The notes: generated from the letters alone by a model not told the origin. A stretch of DNA of 64,000 nt from Pantoea sp. Cy-639 (GCF_011752525.1 NZ_VWXI01000020.1:25119-89118); one strand, 5' to 3'. Positions 8,817 to 17,932 are shown, counted from the stretch's first letter. Numbers and translations are program-made.

Positions 8817-9826
8817 AGATCGCCATCGTCAACGACATGCCCATGGCCGTGGAGGCCTTGCGCCGGGCGTTGGCTTTAGAACCGGCGCACCAGGTCGTGT
8901 GGGTCGCCAGCGATGGCGCCGAGGCGGTCAGACGCTGTGCCGAGCAGACTCCGGACCTTATCCTGATGGATCTGATCATGCCGGTGATGGATGGCGTCGA
9001 GGCGACCCGGCGGATCATGGCCGAGACGCCATGTGCCATTGTCATCGTCACGGTCGACCGCAAGCAGAACGTGCACCGGGTGTTCGAAGCCATGGGTCAT
9101 GGCGCCCTGGATGTGGTCGACACCCCGGCGCTGGGTGCCGGCGATGCCCGCGAGGCCGCCGCGCCGCTGCTGCGCAAGATTCTCAACATCGGCTGGTTGA
9201 TCGGCCAGCAACGGCCCAGCCTGCCAAGGACGGTGTCCGCGCCTTTGCGCGAGGCTTCGCAGCGCCGTGGCCTGGTGGCCATCGGCTCGTCGGCGGGTGG
9301 CCCGGCGGCGCTCGAGGTGCTGCTCAAGGGGTTGCCACGCACGTTCCCGGCAGCCATTGTGCTGGTCCAGCATGTCGACCAGGTGTTCGCTGCCGGCATG
9401 GCCGAATGGCTCAGCAGCGCATCTGGCCTGCCCGTGCGCCTGGCCCGCCAAGGCGAGCCGCCTCAGCCCGGGCAGGTGCTGCTGGCCGGGACCAACCACC
9501 ATATCCGCCTGCTCAAGGGCGGTGAACTGGCCTACACTGCCGAGCCGGTCAACGAAATCTACCGGCCCTCGATCGACGTGTTCTTCGAGAGCGTGGCGCG
9601 CTATTGGTCCGGTGACGCGGTGGGCGTGCTGCTCACCGGCATGGGGCGCGATGGTGCCCAGGGCCTGAAGATGATGCGTGAGCAGGGTTTCCTGACGATT
9701 GCCCAGGACCAGCAGAGTTGCGCGGTGTACGGCATGCCCAAGGCGGCAGCGGCGATCGGTGCGGCGGTGGAGATCCACGCGCTGGAGCGGATTGCCGGGC
9801 GACTGATGGAAATCTATTCGAAATGA
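8813..9826 (+). CDS. wspF: WspF, CheB-type methylesterase response regulator
   Basis: WspF demethylates WspA and so resets the pathway; loss-of-function wspF alleles in P. aeruginosa give high c-di-GMP and wrinkly colonies. The 337-residue product has a receiver domain with phospho-acceptor near Asp53 (LILMDLIMPVMDGVEA), a linker, and a CheB esterase domain. The esterase triad is recognisable: Ser in AIGSSAGGPAALEVL, His in IVLVQHVDQ and Asp in LTGMGRDGAQGL. The reading frame is intact, so no wrinkly-type truncation is seen. Confidence 0.95.
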   Translation: MKIAIVNDMPMAVEALRRALALEPAHQVVWVASDGAEAVRRCAEQTPDLILMDLIMPVMDGVEATRRIMAETPCAIVIVTVDRKQNVHRVFEAMGHGALDVVDTPALGAGDAREAAAPLLRKILNIGWLIGQQRPSLPRTVSAPLREASQRRGLVAIGSSAGGPAALEVLLKGLPRTFPAAIVLVQHVDQVFAAGMAEWLSSASGLPVRLARQGEPPQPGQVLLAGTNHHIRLLKGGELAYTAEPVNEIYRPSIDVFFESVARYWSGDAVGVLLTGMGRDGAQGLKMMREQGFLTIAQDQQSCAVYGMPKAAAAIGAAVEIHALERIAGRLMEIYSK

Positions 9827-9877
9827 CGACATGTATTGAGCCACGCCGCCTGGCCGGCTGTGATCGGGTGACTAGGG

Positions 9878-10882
9878 ATGAATGATCTACCAATCGAAGG
9901 TTTCACGACCATCAACGAAAGTGCGGCGATGGTCCTGCTGGTAGACGATCAGGCGATGATCGGCGAAGCGGTGCGGCGTGGCCTGGCCCACGAAGAGAAC
10001 ATCGACTTCCATTTCTGCGCCGACCCGCACCAGGCAGTGGCCCAGGCCATGCGCATCAAGCCCACGGTGATCTTGCAGGACCTGATCATGCCTGGCCTGG
10101 ATGGCCTGAGCCTGGTACGCGAGTACCGCAACAACCCGGCCACCCAGGACATTCCGATCATCGTCCTGTCGACCAAGGAGGATCCGCTGGTCAAGAGCGC
10201 GGCCTTCGCGGCGGGGGCCAACGACTACCTGGTCAAGTTGCCCGACAACATCGAACTGGTGGCGCGTATCCGCTATCACTCGCGTTCCTATTTGACGCTG
10301 TTGCAGCGTGACGAGGCCTACCGGGCCTTGCGCGTCAGCCAGCAGCAGTTGCTCGACACCAACCTGATGCTGCAGCGGCTGATGAACTCCGACGGCCTCA
10401 CGGGGCTGTCCAACCGTCGGCACTTCGACGAGTACCTGGAGCTGGAGTGGCGGCGGTCGATCCGCGAGCAGCAGCAATTGTCGATGCTGATGGTCGATGT
10501 CGACTACTTCAAGGCATTCAATGACAGTTTCGGCCACCTGGCCGGCGACGAGGCCCTGCGCCAGGTGGCCGAGGCGATTCGAGGTTGCTGCTCGCGGCCG
10601 ACCGACCTGCCGGCGCGCTATGGTGGCGAGGAGTTCGCCCTGGTGCTGCCGAACACCTCGCCGGGGGGCGCGCGGTTGATCGCCGAGAAACTGCGGCAGA
10701 CGATCATGGGGTTGAACATTGCCCATACCGTGCCCGACGCGGCTTCGCACCTGACCGTGAGCATTGGCCTGGCAACCTTGACACCGGCGGTTGGCAGCCA
10801 TTGCCGGCAGTTGATCTCGGCGGCGGACAAGGGGTTGTACCAGGCCAAGAACAGCGGGCGTAACCAGGTCGGGATTGCTTGA
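9878..10882 (+). CDS. wspR: WspR, response regulator diguanylate cyclase
   Basis: WspR is the output of the Wsp system and makes c-di-GMP from two GTP when phosphorylated by WspE. The 334 residues hold a receiver domain with phospho-acceptor Asp68 (ILQDLIMPGLDG), a coiled stalk (SQQQLLDTNLMLQRLMNSDG) and a GGDEF domain whose active-site loop reads GGEEF. An RPTD tetrad five residues before GGEEF is a classic inhibitory I-site, so product feedback is expected. The gene begins 51 bases after wspF. The frame is open without interruption. Confidence 0.96.
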   Translation: MNDLPIEGFTTINESAAMVLLVDDQAMIGEAVRRGLAHEENIDFHFCADPHQAVAQAMRIKPTVILQDLIMPGLDGLSLVREYRNNPATQDIPIIVLSTKEDPLVKSAAFAAGANDYLVKLPDNIELVARIRYHSRSYLTLLQRDEAYRALRVSQQQLLDTNLMLQRLMNSDGLTGLSNRRHFDEYLELEWRRSIREQQQLSMLMVDVDYFKAFNDSFGHLAGDEALRQVAEAIRGCCSRPTDLPARYGGEEFALVLPNTSPGGARLIAEKLRQTIMGLNIAHTVPDAASHLTVSIGLATLTPAVGSHCRQLISAADKGLYQAKNSGRNQVGIA

Positions 10883-11097
10883 CGCTACTGCGGGCCTCGC
10901 TCGCTCGGCTGCACCGAGGAGGCAGGCTTCGCCTGGGATGGCGCAGCTATCGCCAACTGAACGGGAGACAAGCTTGGGGCAGCATCAGCGGCGCTCCAGC
11001 TGAATATCGTCATACCGCCCGGTGGGTCTGCCGCCATACCCCAGACTCGGTTATACTCGCGGGCTTTTCACCGAATTCGCACGAGAGCTGCCCGCCC

Positions 11098-12193
11098 ATG
11101 GAAATCCAACCGATCCTGAACACCATCAAGGACCTCACCGAGCGTTCCCAGTCCATTCGGGGGTATCTTTGACTACGATCACAAAGCTGATCGTCTGGTC
11201 GAAGTAAACCGCGAGCTGGAAGACCCCAACGTCTGGAACAAGCCTGAGTACGCCCAGGCCTTGGGCCGAGAGCGTGCCATGCTGGCGCAGGTCGTCGAGA
11301 CGCTGGACAAGTTGTCCGGTGGCCTGGCCGACTGCCAGGACCTGCTCGACATGGCCGTCGAGGAAAATGACGAAGGCGCCGTCGGCGACGTCGTGACCGA
11401 ACTGGAAGGCCTGGAAGAAAAACTGGCCCAGCTCGAGTTCCGTCGCATGTTCAGCGGCGAGATGGACATGAACAACGCCTACCTGGACATCCAGGCCGGC
11501 TCCGGCGGCACCGAGGCCCAGGACTGGGCCAACATCCTGCTGCGCATGTACCTGCGCTGGGCCGACAAGCGCGGCTTCGACGCCACCATCATCGAACTCT
11601 CCGAAGGTGAAGTCGCTGGTATCAAGGGCGCCACCGTGCACATCAAGGGCGAGTACGCCTTCGGTTGGCTGCGTACCGAGATCGGCGTGCACCGCCTGGT
11701 GCGCAAGAGCCCGTTCGACTCCGGCGCCCGTCGCCACACGTCGTTCTCGGCGGTGTTCGTGTCCCCCGAGATCGACGACAAGGTCGAGATCGAGATCAAC
11801 CCGTCCGACCTGCGCATCGATACCTATCGTTCCTCCGGTGCCGGCGGTCAGCACGTGAACACCACCGACTCGGCGGTGCGTATCACTCACGTGCCGACCA
11901 ACACCGTGGTGGCTTGCCAGAACGAACGCTCGCAGCACGCCAACAAGGACACCGCCATGAAAATGCTGCGGGCCAAGTTGTACGAGCTGGAAATGCAGAA
12001 ACGCAACGCCGCCTCCCAGGCCCTGGAAGACAGCAAGTCGGACATCGGCTGGGGGCACCAGATCCGCTCCTACGTGCTCGACGACTCGCGCATCAAGGAC
12101 CTGCGGACCGGCGTCGAGCGCAGCGACTGCCAGAAGGTTCTGGACGGTGACCTCGACCAGTACCTGGAAGCGAGCCTCAAGCAGGGGCTCTGA
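11098..12193 (+). CDS. prfB: Peptide chain release factor 2, with programmed +1 frameshift
   Basis: RF2 terminates translation at UGA and UAA. The gene is in two frames. The ATG at 11098 starts a 24-codon leader that ends at an in-frame TGA (11170-11172). The slip site CTTTGAC follows a Shine-Dalgarno-like GGGGG, and ribosomes shift +1 at CTT, skipping T11170 and continuing with GAC at 11171. The joined product is about 364 residues, against 365 in E. coli. The RF2 tripeptide region (SPFDSGARRHTSF) and the catalytic GGQ loop (GAGGQHVNTTDSAVR) are present. A TATACT hexamer lies at 11052-11057. lysS follows 93 bases downstream. Confidence 0.97.
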
Positions 12194-12215
12194 GCATCCA
12201 AGCGGCGGCAAACCC

Positions 12216-12240
12216 GTGGGAGCGGGCTTGCTCCGCGATT
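12216..12240. repeat. Pseudomonas REP palindrome
   Basis: The prfB-lysS gap holds GTGGGAGCGGGCTTGCTCCG followed by CGATT, a slightly degenerate copy of the Pseudomonas REP consensus also found at 39416, 45448 and 51088-51145. Confidence 0.8.
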
Positions 12241-12286
12241 CCTCACCTGTGTGGGGCAACGAATACCTGATGGAAAGAATGACGAC

Positions 12287-13789
12287 ATGAGCGACCTCAA
12301 GACCGAATCGCAAGACCTGCAACAGGAAGAAAATGCCCTGATCGCCCTGCGCAAGGAAAAGCTTGCCGCCGAGCGCGCCAAGGGCAACGCCTTCCCCAAC
12401 GACTTCCGTCGCGACAGCTACTGCAACGATCTGCAGAAGCAGTACGCGGACAAGACCAAGGAAGAGCTGGAAGCAGCCGCGATCCCGGTCAAGGTTGCCG
12501 GTCGCATCATGCTCAACCGTGGCTCGTTCATGGTCATCCAGGACATGACCGGCCGTATCCAGGTCTACGTCAACCGCAAGACCCTGCCGGAGGAAACCCT
12601 GGCCGCGGTCAAGACCTGGGACCTGGGCGACATCATCAGCGCCGAAGGTACCCTGGCCCGTTCCGGAAAGGGCGACCTGTACGTCGAGATGACCGACGTG
12701 CGCCTGCTGACCAAGTCGCTGCGCCCGCTGCCGGACAAGCACCACGGCCTGACCGACACCGAACAGCGCTATCGCCAGCGCTACGTCGACCTGATGGTCA
12801 ACGAGGAAACCCGTCACACCTTCCGTGTGCGTTCGCAGGTAATCTCGCACATCCGCAAGTTCCTCATCGAGCGCGATTTCCTCGAAGTCGAGACGCCGAT
12901 GCTGCAGACCATCCCGGGCGGCGCCGCGGCCAAGCCGTTCGAAACCCACCACAACGCCCTGGACATGGCCATGTTCCTGCGCATCGCGCCGGAGCTGTAC
13001 CTCAAGCGCCTGGTGGTCGGCGGCTTCGAAAAAGTGTTCGAGATCAACCGCAACTTCCGTAACGAAGGTGTTTCGACTCGTCACAACCCTGAATTCACCA
13101 TGCTCGAGTTCTACCAGGCCTACGCCGACTACCGCGACAACATGGACCTCACCGAGGAACTGTTCCGCGAGCTGGCGCAGCTGGTACTGGGCACCACCGA
13201 TGTGCCGTACGGCGACAAGGTGTTCCACTTCGGCGAGCCGTTCGCCCGCCTGTCGGTGTTCGACTCGATCCTCAAGTACAACCCGGAACTGACCGCCGCC
13301 GACCTGCAGGACGTCGACCGTGCCCGTGACATCGCCAAGAAGGCCGGCGCCAAGGTGCTGGGCCATGAAGGCCTGGGCAAGTTGCAGGTGATGATTTTCG
13401 AGGAACTGGTCGAGCACAAGCTGGAGCAGCCGCACTTCATCACCGAGTACCCGTTCGAAGTCTCGCCACTGGCCCGCCGCAACGACGACAACCCGGCCGT
13501 GACCGACCGCTTCGAGCTGTTCATCGGTGGCCGCGAAATCGCCAACGCCTACTCCGAGCTCAATGACGCCGAAGACCAGGCCGAGCGCTTCCTCGCCCAG
13601 GTAGCCGAGAAGGACGCCGGTGACGACGAAGCCATGCACTACGACGCCGATTTCGTCCGCGCCCTGGAATACGGCATGCCGCCGACTGCCGGTGAAGGCA
13701 TCGGTATCGACCGCCTGGTGATGTTGCTGACCAACTCGCCGTCGATTCGCGACGTGATCCTGTTCCCGCACATGCGCCCACAGGCCTGA
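12287..13789 (+). CDS. lysS: Lysyl-tRNA synthetase, class II
   Basis: LysS charges tRNA-Lys with lysine in the cytoplasm. The 500-residue product has an N-terminal OB fold for anticodon binding (VAGRIMLNRGSFMVIQDMTG) and class II catalytic motifs, including FRNEGVSTRHNPEFTMLEFY (motif 2) and GEGIGIDRLVMLLT with a following arginine-containing segment (motif 3). I chose the ATG at 12287 over an upstream in-frame GTG at 12251 because homologues begin at MSDLKTE and an AAAGAA purine stretch precedes it. It sits behind prfB, as in E. coli, and ends just before a clear terminator. Confidence 0.96.
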   Translation: MSDLKTESQDLQQEENALIALRKEKLAAERAKGNAFPNDFRRDSYCNDLQKQYADKTKEELEAAAIPVKVAGRIMLNRGSFMVIQDMTGRIQVYVNRKTLPEETLAAVKTWDLGDIISAEGTLARSGKGDLYVEMTDVRLLTKSLRPLPDKHHGLTDTEQRYRQRYVDLMVNEETRHTFRVRSQVISHIRKFLIERDFLEVETPMLQTIPGGAAAKPFETHHNALDMAMFLRIAPELYLKRLVVGGFEKVFEINRNFRNEGVSTRHNPEFTMLEFYQAYADYRDNMDLTEELFRELAQLVLGTTDVPYGDKVFHFGEPFARLSVFDSILKYNPELTAADLQDVDRARDIAKKAGAKVLGHEGLGKLQVMIFEELVEHKLEQPHFITEYPFEVSPLARRNDDNPAVTDRFELFIGGREIANAYSELNDAEDQAERFLAQVAEKDAGDDEAMHYDADFVRALEYGMPPTAGEGIGIDRLVMLLTNSPSIRDVILFPHMRPQA

Positions 13790-13801
13790 GTGATGTGAAC
13801 A

Positions 13802-13825
13802 AGCCGCCTTTCGAGGCGGCTTTTT
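13802..13825 (+). terminator. Intrinsic terminator of lysS
   Basis: AGCCGCC and GGCGGCT form a perfect stem around TTTCGA, and five T residues follow. It lies 13 bases after the lysS stop and should end the prfB-lysS transcript. Confidence 0.88.
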
Positions 13826-13854
13826 CATGTCCGAAGCTTTATGTTGTCGATCCT

Positions 13855-13887
13855 GGCCTGTTCGCGGGCTTGTCCCGCAAACAGGCC
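13855..13887. repeat. REP-like palindrome
   Basis: GGCCTGTTCGCGGGC pairs with the later GCCCGCAAACAGGCC-like arm (TCCCGCAAACAGGCC) around a CTTG turn. It resembles the variant REP type of the P. putida group and lies between the lysS terminator and the TetR gene. Confidence 0.7.
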
Positions 13888-13923
13888 GGCACAGGCATAC
13901 CACTGTCCATGAGGTAACCCCCA

Positions 13924-14640
13924 GTGACACCCGCAATGGCCCAGCAAGGCGCCGCCGGCATCGCCACCGCCGTCGCCGAAAGCGTGCAGTACCAGGGTCG
14001 CAAGACCGCCCGTCAAGGCAGCGAACAGCGTCGCCAGCAGATCCTCGACGCCGCCATGCGCATTGTCGTGCGTGACGGCGTGCGTGGCGTGCGCCACCGA
14101 GCGGTGGCCGCCGAGGCCGGCGTACCGCTTTCGGCCACCACCTACTACTTCAAGGATATCCAGGACCTGCTGGCCGACACCTTCGCCCAGTACGTCGAAC
14201 GCAGCGCCGCCCACCTGGCCAAGCTGTGGGCCAACACCGAAGTGCTGTTGCGCCAGTTGCTCGCCCAGGGCGACGGCAGCCCGCAGGCGAGGGCGCGGCT
14301 GGTCGACCAGGTGGCGCAGATGACCGCGGACTACGTCATGCGCCAGTTGCACAACCGTCGTGACTTCCTCATGGCCGAGCAGGCCTTCCGCCAGGAGGCG
14401 CTGCTGTGCCCGCGCCTGGCCGAGCTGGTGTGCGCCCATGAGCAGATCCTGCTGCATGGTGCCCGGCAGATGTTGCAGGTGGTGGGGTCGCGCCAGCCCG
14501 AGCAGGATGCCCGGATGTTGACGGCGATCATCGAGCAGATGGAGTATCAGGGCCTGCTCAAGGATGCGAACATGCAGGCCGACGGGCAGATGCTCGCTAT
14601 CCTTGTCCGGTATCTGCAGATGGTGCTGGCCACGGCTTGA
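13924..14640 (+). CDS. TetR/AcrR-family transcriptional regulator
   Basis: The 238-residue protein has an N-terminal helix-turn-helix typical of TetR (QQILDAAMRIVVRDGVRGVR, then HRAVAAEAGVPLSATTYYFK) at about residues 40-85, preceded by an unusually long 38-residue leader. The C-terminal ligand domain is helical and shows nothing specific. The start shown is GTG at 13924; an in-frame ATG at 13936 is an alternative. Its target is unknown; the lipoprotein gene starts 29 bases downstream on the same strand and may be co-transcribed. Confidence 0.85.
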   Translation: MTPAMAQQGAAGIATAVAESVQYQGRKTARQGSEQRRQQILDAAMRIVVRDGVRGVRHRAVAAEAGVPLSATTYYFKDIQDLLADTFAQYVERSAAHLAKLWANTEVLLRQLLAQGDGSPQARARLVDQVAQMTADYVMRQLHNRRDFLMAEQAFRQEALLCPRLAELVCAHEQILLHGARQMLQVVGSRQPEQDARMLTAIIEQMEYQGLLKDANMQADGQMLAILVRYLQMVLATA

Positions 14641-14669
14641 GCCGTGAACGAATTTTCAAGGAGAACCTG

Positions 14670-15218
14670 ATGAAAGCCTGGCGTGTGGTGTTGTTGACCT
14701 TGTCATTCCTGCTGCTGGGCGGTTGTCTGGTGACCTTCGACGAGCCGCTGGCCGCCAATCAGCCGGCGCCCAAGGCCTTGCTGGGGCAGTGGAGCAGCAA
14801 GGACGCCTGGGGCCAGCCATTGCAACTGGACATCAGCCGCGGTGGCGGCAATACCTACAAGGCCATCGCCCGCAGCCAGGGCAAGGCCCCGGAAGAATAC
14901 ACCTTCACCGTCGCCCGCCATGGCAACCGCTGGTACCTGTCGGCTGGCGTGCCCAAGCGCCTGGGCGGCAACTTCGTGATCGGCGGCTTCGAGGTGATCG
15001 ACGGCAAGCAACTGGTGGTCTACAACCTCGATGTCGAGCAGGTGCGCCAAGCGCTGGATAACAAGGAACTGAGCGGGCGCAGTACCCAGGCAGCGGACGA
15101 CAACGGCGAGGGCGTGCTGATCGACAGCCCGACCGAGCGGGTCCTGGCCTACCTGGACGACCCGGCCAACTCCGACCTGTTCGTCGAGGCGGCGCGTTTC
15201 CAGCGCTCCGCCAGATAG
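14670..15218 (+). CDS. Predicted lipoprotein of unknown function
   Basis: The 182-residue product starts with a lipoprotein signal peptide (MKAWRVVLLTLSFLLLGGC) whose lipobox LLGGC predicts lipidation at Cys19. The mature part has no motif I recognise; it contains several short beta-like stretches (GNTYKAIARSQGKAPEEYTF). A strong AAGGAGA at 14658-14664 supports the ATG at 14670. It lies between the TetR gene and the QEGLA protein gene, both on the same strand at short distances, so they may be one operon. Confidence 0.8.
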   Translation: MKAWRVVLLTLSFLLLGGCLVTFDEPLAANQPAPKALLGQWSSKDAWGQPLQLDISRGGGNTYKAIARSQGKAPEEYTFTVARHGNRWYLSAGVPKRLGGNFVIGGFEVIDGKQLVVYNLDVEQVRQALDNKELSGRSTQAADDNGEGVLIDSPTERVLAYLDDPANSDLFVEAARFQRSAR

Positions 15219-15255
15219 CAGCGAACCGGGCCCATTCGAACGCAAGGAGTCCTCG

Positions 15256-16533
15256 GTGGACGAATACCAGCAAACCATCCGCAGCTTGTCCGACCGTATC
15301 GTCGCCGCGCAAACCCCGATCCGCGTGCTCGACGCGGTCAAGTGGGACGATGGCATTCGCCAGGGCTTTCTCAAGGCCAAGGGCAAGGAGCCACCCGCAG
15401 TCGACCGTGCCTACTACCAGAGCCGTCCGCTGTCGTTCGACGCCAGCTCGCTGAAGGCCGAGTTCCAGAGCATCGAGCGTGATATCACCCGCCAGCTGGG
15501 CCAGTTCAACCCGGTCGGGCAGATCATGCGGCGGATGTGCAGGGAGTACCGCATGGTCGTGCGCATGCTCGAGGCACGTGGCACCGACGACTTCGGCCTG
15601 ATTTCCCAGGAGCTGTACGGGGCCGCTTCGGATGCCTTCCATGCCGGGGACCCGACCCTGGCCGACCTGGGCCTGATGCTCTCGGACTACCTGAACAACA
15701 TCGACGGCCGGGGCGACCTCAAGGATGAACCAAAGAACCTCACCGCCAAGGAGGCCGTGGAGATCCTTCAGCGCCGCCTGAACAAGGTGTTCGGCGAGGC
15801 CGAGGAGACCATCCGCGTGTTCGAGTCCGACGGTATCGTCGCCGATGCCGCGGCGGGTGCCGACTACATCAAGGTTCGCGCCGATGCCATGTTCAACAGC
15901 CGGGACGTGCGGGCACTGGAGGTCCATGAGGGGCTGGTGCACGTCGGCACCACGCTCAATGGCCTGAACCAGCCGATCTGCACCTTCCTGGCCAAGGGGC
16001 CGCCCTCGTCGACGGTAACCCAGGAAGGGCTGGCGATTCTCATGGAGGTGATCGCCTTCGCCTCCTACCCTAGCCGCCTGCGCAAGCTCACCAACCGCAC
16101 CCGGGCGATCCACATGGTCGAGGAGGGCGCGGACTTCCTGCAGGTCTTCGAATTCTTCCGTGGCCAGGGCTTCGAGATGAGCCAGAGCTACAGCAACGCC
16201 AGCCGGGTGTTCCGTGGTTCGGTGCCCAATGGGCTGCCATTTACCAAGGACTTGTCCTACCTCAAGGGCTTCATCATGGTTTACAACTACATTCAGTTGG
16301 CCGTGAAGAAGGGCAAGCTGGAACAGATTCCGCTGCTGTTCTGCGGCAAGACCACCCTGGAAGACATGCGCACGCTGCGCCAGCTGGTCGAAGAAGGGCT
16401 GGTGGAGCCGCCCAAGTACCTGCCGGAACAATTCCGCGACCTCAATGCGCTGTCGGCCTGGATGTGTTTCTCCAACTTCCTCAACCACCTGAGCCTGGAC
16501 CGCATTGAAGCCGACTACGCGAACATTCTCTGA
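15256..16533 (+). CDS. QEGLA-motif / MATCAP-family (DUF1704) putative metallopeptidase
   Basis: The 425-residue protein belongs to the family annotated as flavohemoglobin expression-modulating QEGLA motif protein (DUF1704). Visible motifs are H224-E225-x-x-x-H229 (EVHEGLVHVGTT) and E257 in TVTQEGLAILMEV, which together look like a zinc site of the HExxxH...E type. The eukaryotic members of this Pfam family include MATCAP, a tubulin tyrosine carboxypeptidase with the same arrangement. The bacterial substrate is unknown. GTG at 15256 follows AAGGAG at 15244-15249. The alpha/beta hydrolase gene overlaps its 3' end. Confidence 0.85.
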   Translation: MDEYQQTIRSLSDRIVAAQTPIRVLDAVKWDDGIRQGFLKAKGKEPPAVDRAYYQSRPLSFDASSLKAEFQSIERDITRQLGQFNPVGQIMRRMCREYRMVVRMLEARGTDDFGLISQELYGAASDAFHAGDPTLADLGLMLSDYLNNIDGRGDLKDEPKNLTAKEAVEILQRRLNKVFGEAEETIRVFESDGIVADAAAGADYIKVRADAMFNSRDVRALEVHEGLVHVGTTLNGLNQPICTFLAKGPPSSTVTQEGLAILMEVIAFASYPSRLRKLTNRTRAIHMVEEGADFLQVFEFFRGQGFEMSQSYSNASRVFRGSVPNGLPFTKDLSYLKGFIMVYNYIQLAVKKGKLEQIPLLFCGKTTLEDMRTLRQLVEEGLVEPPKYLPEQFRDLNALSAWMCFSNFLNHLSLDRIEADYANIL

Positions 16534-17428
16534 CGCCTGCCGTCACTTCGCCCTTGGCCTCGGCTTGTTGCTGCTGGGCGGCTGCAGCAGCCTGCTGTTC
16601 TATCCCGAACCCGGCCAGCCGTTCACCCCGGCGCAAGCCCACCTGCCGTACCAGGACCTGACCCTCGTCGCCGCCGACGGTACTCGCCTGCACGGTTGGT
16701 GGCTGCCGGTGCCGGAAGGCACCGAGGTCAAGGGCACCGTGCTGCACCTGCATGGCAACGGCGGCAATCTGGCCTGGCATCTGGGGGCCAGCTACTGGCT
16801 GCCGAAAGAAGGCTATCAGGTACTGATGATCGACTACCGCGGCTATGGTCTGTCCCAGGGGACGCCGATGCTGCCTGAAGTCTATGGTGATATCGCGGCG
16901 GCACTGGACTGGCTGGACCAGGTTCCGCAGGCGCAAGGCAAGCCACGAGTGCTGCTGGGCCAGAGCCTCGGTGGCGCCATGGCCATCCACTACCTGGCGC
17001 AGCACCCCGAGCAGCGCCGACGCTTCCAGGCGCTGGTGTTCGACGGCGTGCCGGCCAGTTACCGCGCGGTGGGGCGTTATGCCCTGGGCACCTCATGGAT
17101 GACCTGGCCGTTGCAGGTGCCACTGTCGTGGCTGGTGCCGGATGCCGACAGCGCGATCCACTCCATCGAGCGTCTGGACAGCCCGCCCAAGCTGTTCTTC
17201 CACAGCATCGACGACAACCTGGTGCCGCTGGACAACGGCCTGAGCCTGTACCGGCATGCGCCACCTCCGCGGGTGCTGCAACTGACCCGTGGCGACCACG
17301 TGCAGACCTTCGCCGACCCGATCTGGCGCCAGGTGATGCTGCGCTTCCTGGACGACCCATCGCACTTCAACGGCCTGCGCCGCCTGGCCGAGGTGCCAAA
17401 CTACCCTGACGAGAAGAACAAGCAATGA
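16505..17428 (+). CDS. Alpha/beta hydrolase lipoprotein
   Basis: The product is a 307-residue serine hydrolase with a lipoprotein signal (FALGLGLLLLGGCSS, lipobox LLGGC) and therefore probably anchored in the outer or inner membrane. The nucleophile elbow is GQSLGG, the oxyanion segment is LHLHGNGGN, and a C-terminal His sits in RGDHVQTF; this is the BEM46/YfhR-like layout. No ATG is available before the signal sequence, so the TTG at 16505 is used; it overlaps the preceding gene by 29 bases. Substrate unknown. The next gene starts within its stop region (ATG at 17425). Confidence 0.8.
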   Translation: MKPTTRTFSDACRHFALGLGLLLLGGCSSLLFYPEPGQPFTPAQAHLPYQDLTLVAADGTRLHGWWLPVPEGTEVKGTVLHLHGNGGNLAWHLGASYWLPKEGYQVLMIDYRGYGLSQGTPMLPEVYGDIAAALDWLDQVPQAQGKPRVLLGQSLGGAMAIHYLAQHPEQRRRFQALVFDGVPASYRAVGRYALGTSWMTWPLQVPLSWLVPDADSAIHSIERLDSPPKLFFHSIDDNLVPLDNGLSLYRHAPPPRVLQLTRGDHVQTFADPIWRQVMLRFLDDPSHFNGLRRLAEVPNYPDEKNKQ

Positions 17429-17751
17429 GTGAAGAACGCAACGCCATCCCGCTGATCCTGACCGGCGTCGGCAGCATCATCGTGACGGTGGGGGCCCTCT
17501 GGTACTACGGCTACCTGCATTTCGCCAAGCCTGAGGACGCCCTGCTGCTGCAGGACTTCACCATGCTCAAGACCATTCCGGGCGAGGACTACAAGGTCTC
17601 GCTGGATCCGGCACCGCAGGTGGCGCAGTGCGTCGATGGCGTATTGGTGATGTTCGATACCCAGCAGAAGGGCCTGACCGGCGTGCTGGTGGACAACCGC
17701 AAGCGCGCGGTGCGCTGCGTAGGGCAGGAGACGCCGCAGCAGGTGCAGTAA
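17425..17751 (+). CDS. Small single-span membrane protein, unknown function
   Basis: The 108-residue protein has one N-terminal membrane helix (about residues 8-30, IPLILTGVGSIIVTVGALWYY) and a soluble C-terminal half with two cysteines (VAQCVDGV, AVRCVGQ) that could form a disulfide if it faces the periplasm. It overlaps the hydrolase gene by four bases and is thus translationally coupled to it. I do not recognise a family. Confidence 0.75.
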   Translation: MSEERNAIPLILTGVGSIIVTVGALWYYGYLHFAKPEDALLLQDFTMLKTIPGEDYKVSLDPAPQVAQCVDGVLVMFDTQQKGLTGVLVDNRKRAVRCVGQETPQQVQ

Positions 17752-17874
17752 GCGCTGTCGGACGAGCGCTTGATCGCATGGACCTCGTCGTTTTTGCGTT
17801 TGCCAACCGCGATCACCCTCACCACGGCGCTGTAGCCGCAATCAGCTAGTGCTTTCAACGGGATGGCAGGCCAG

Positions 17875-17902
17875 AAAAAACCCGCCACCAGGGCGGGTTT
17901 TT
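17875..17902. terminator. Bidirectional intrinsic terminator
   Basis: Six A residues, CCCGCC, a five-base loop, GGCGGG and five T residues make a symmetric terminator between the rightward small membrane protein gene and the leftward OmpA-like gene. Confidence 0.9.
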
Positions 17903-17932
17903 CTTCACGTCACAGCTTTCAGTGGGCCTGGT

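Noticed and set aside
10891..10940. Short GC hairpins between wspR and prfB
   Set aside because: The stems are five bases long (CTCGG/CCGAG and CAGGC/GCCTG) and no T-tract follows; they are not convincing terminators.
11135..13936. 933-residue leftward open frame across prfB and lysS
   Set aside because: Both genes on the plus strand have clear family motifs; the antisense frame is open because of codon bias.
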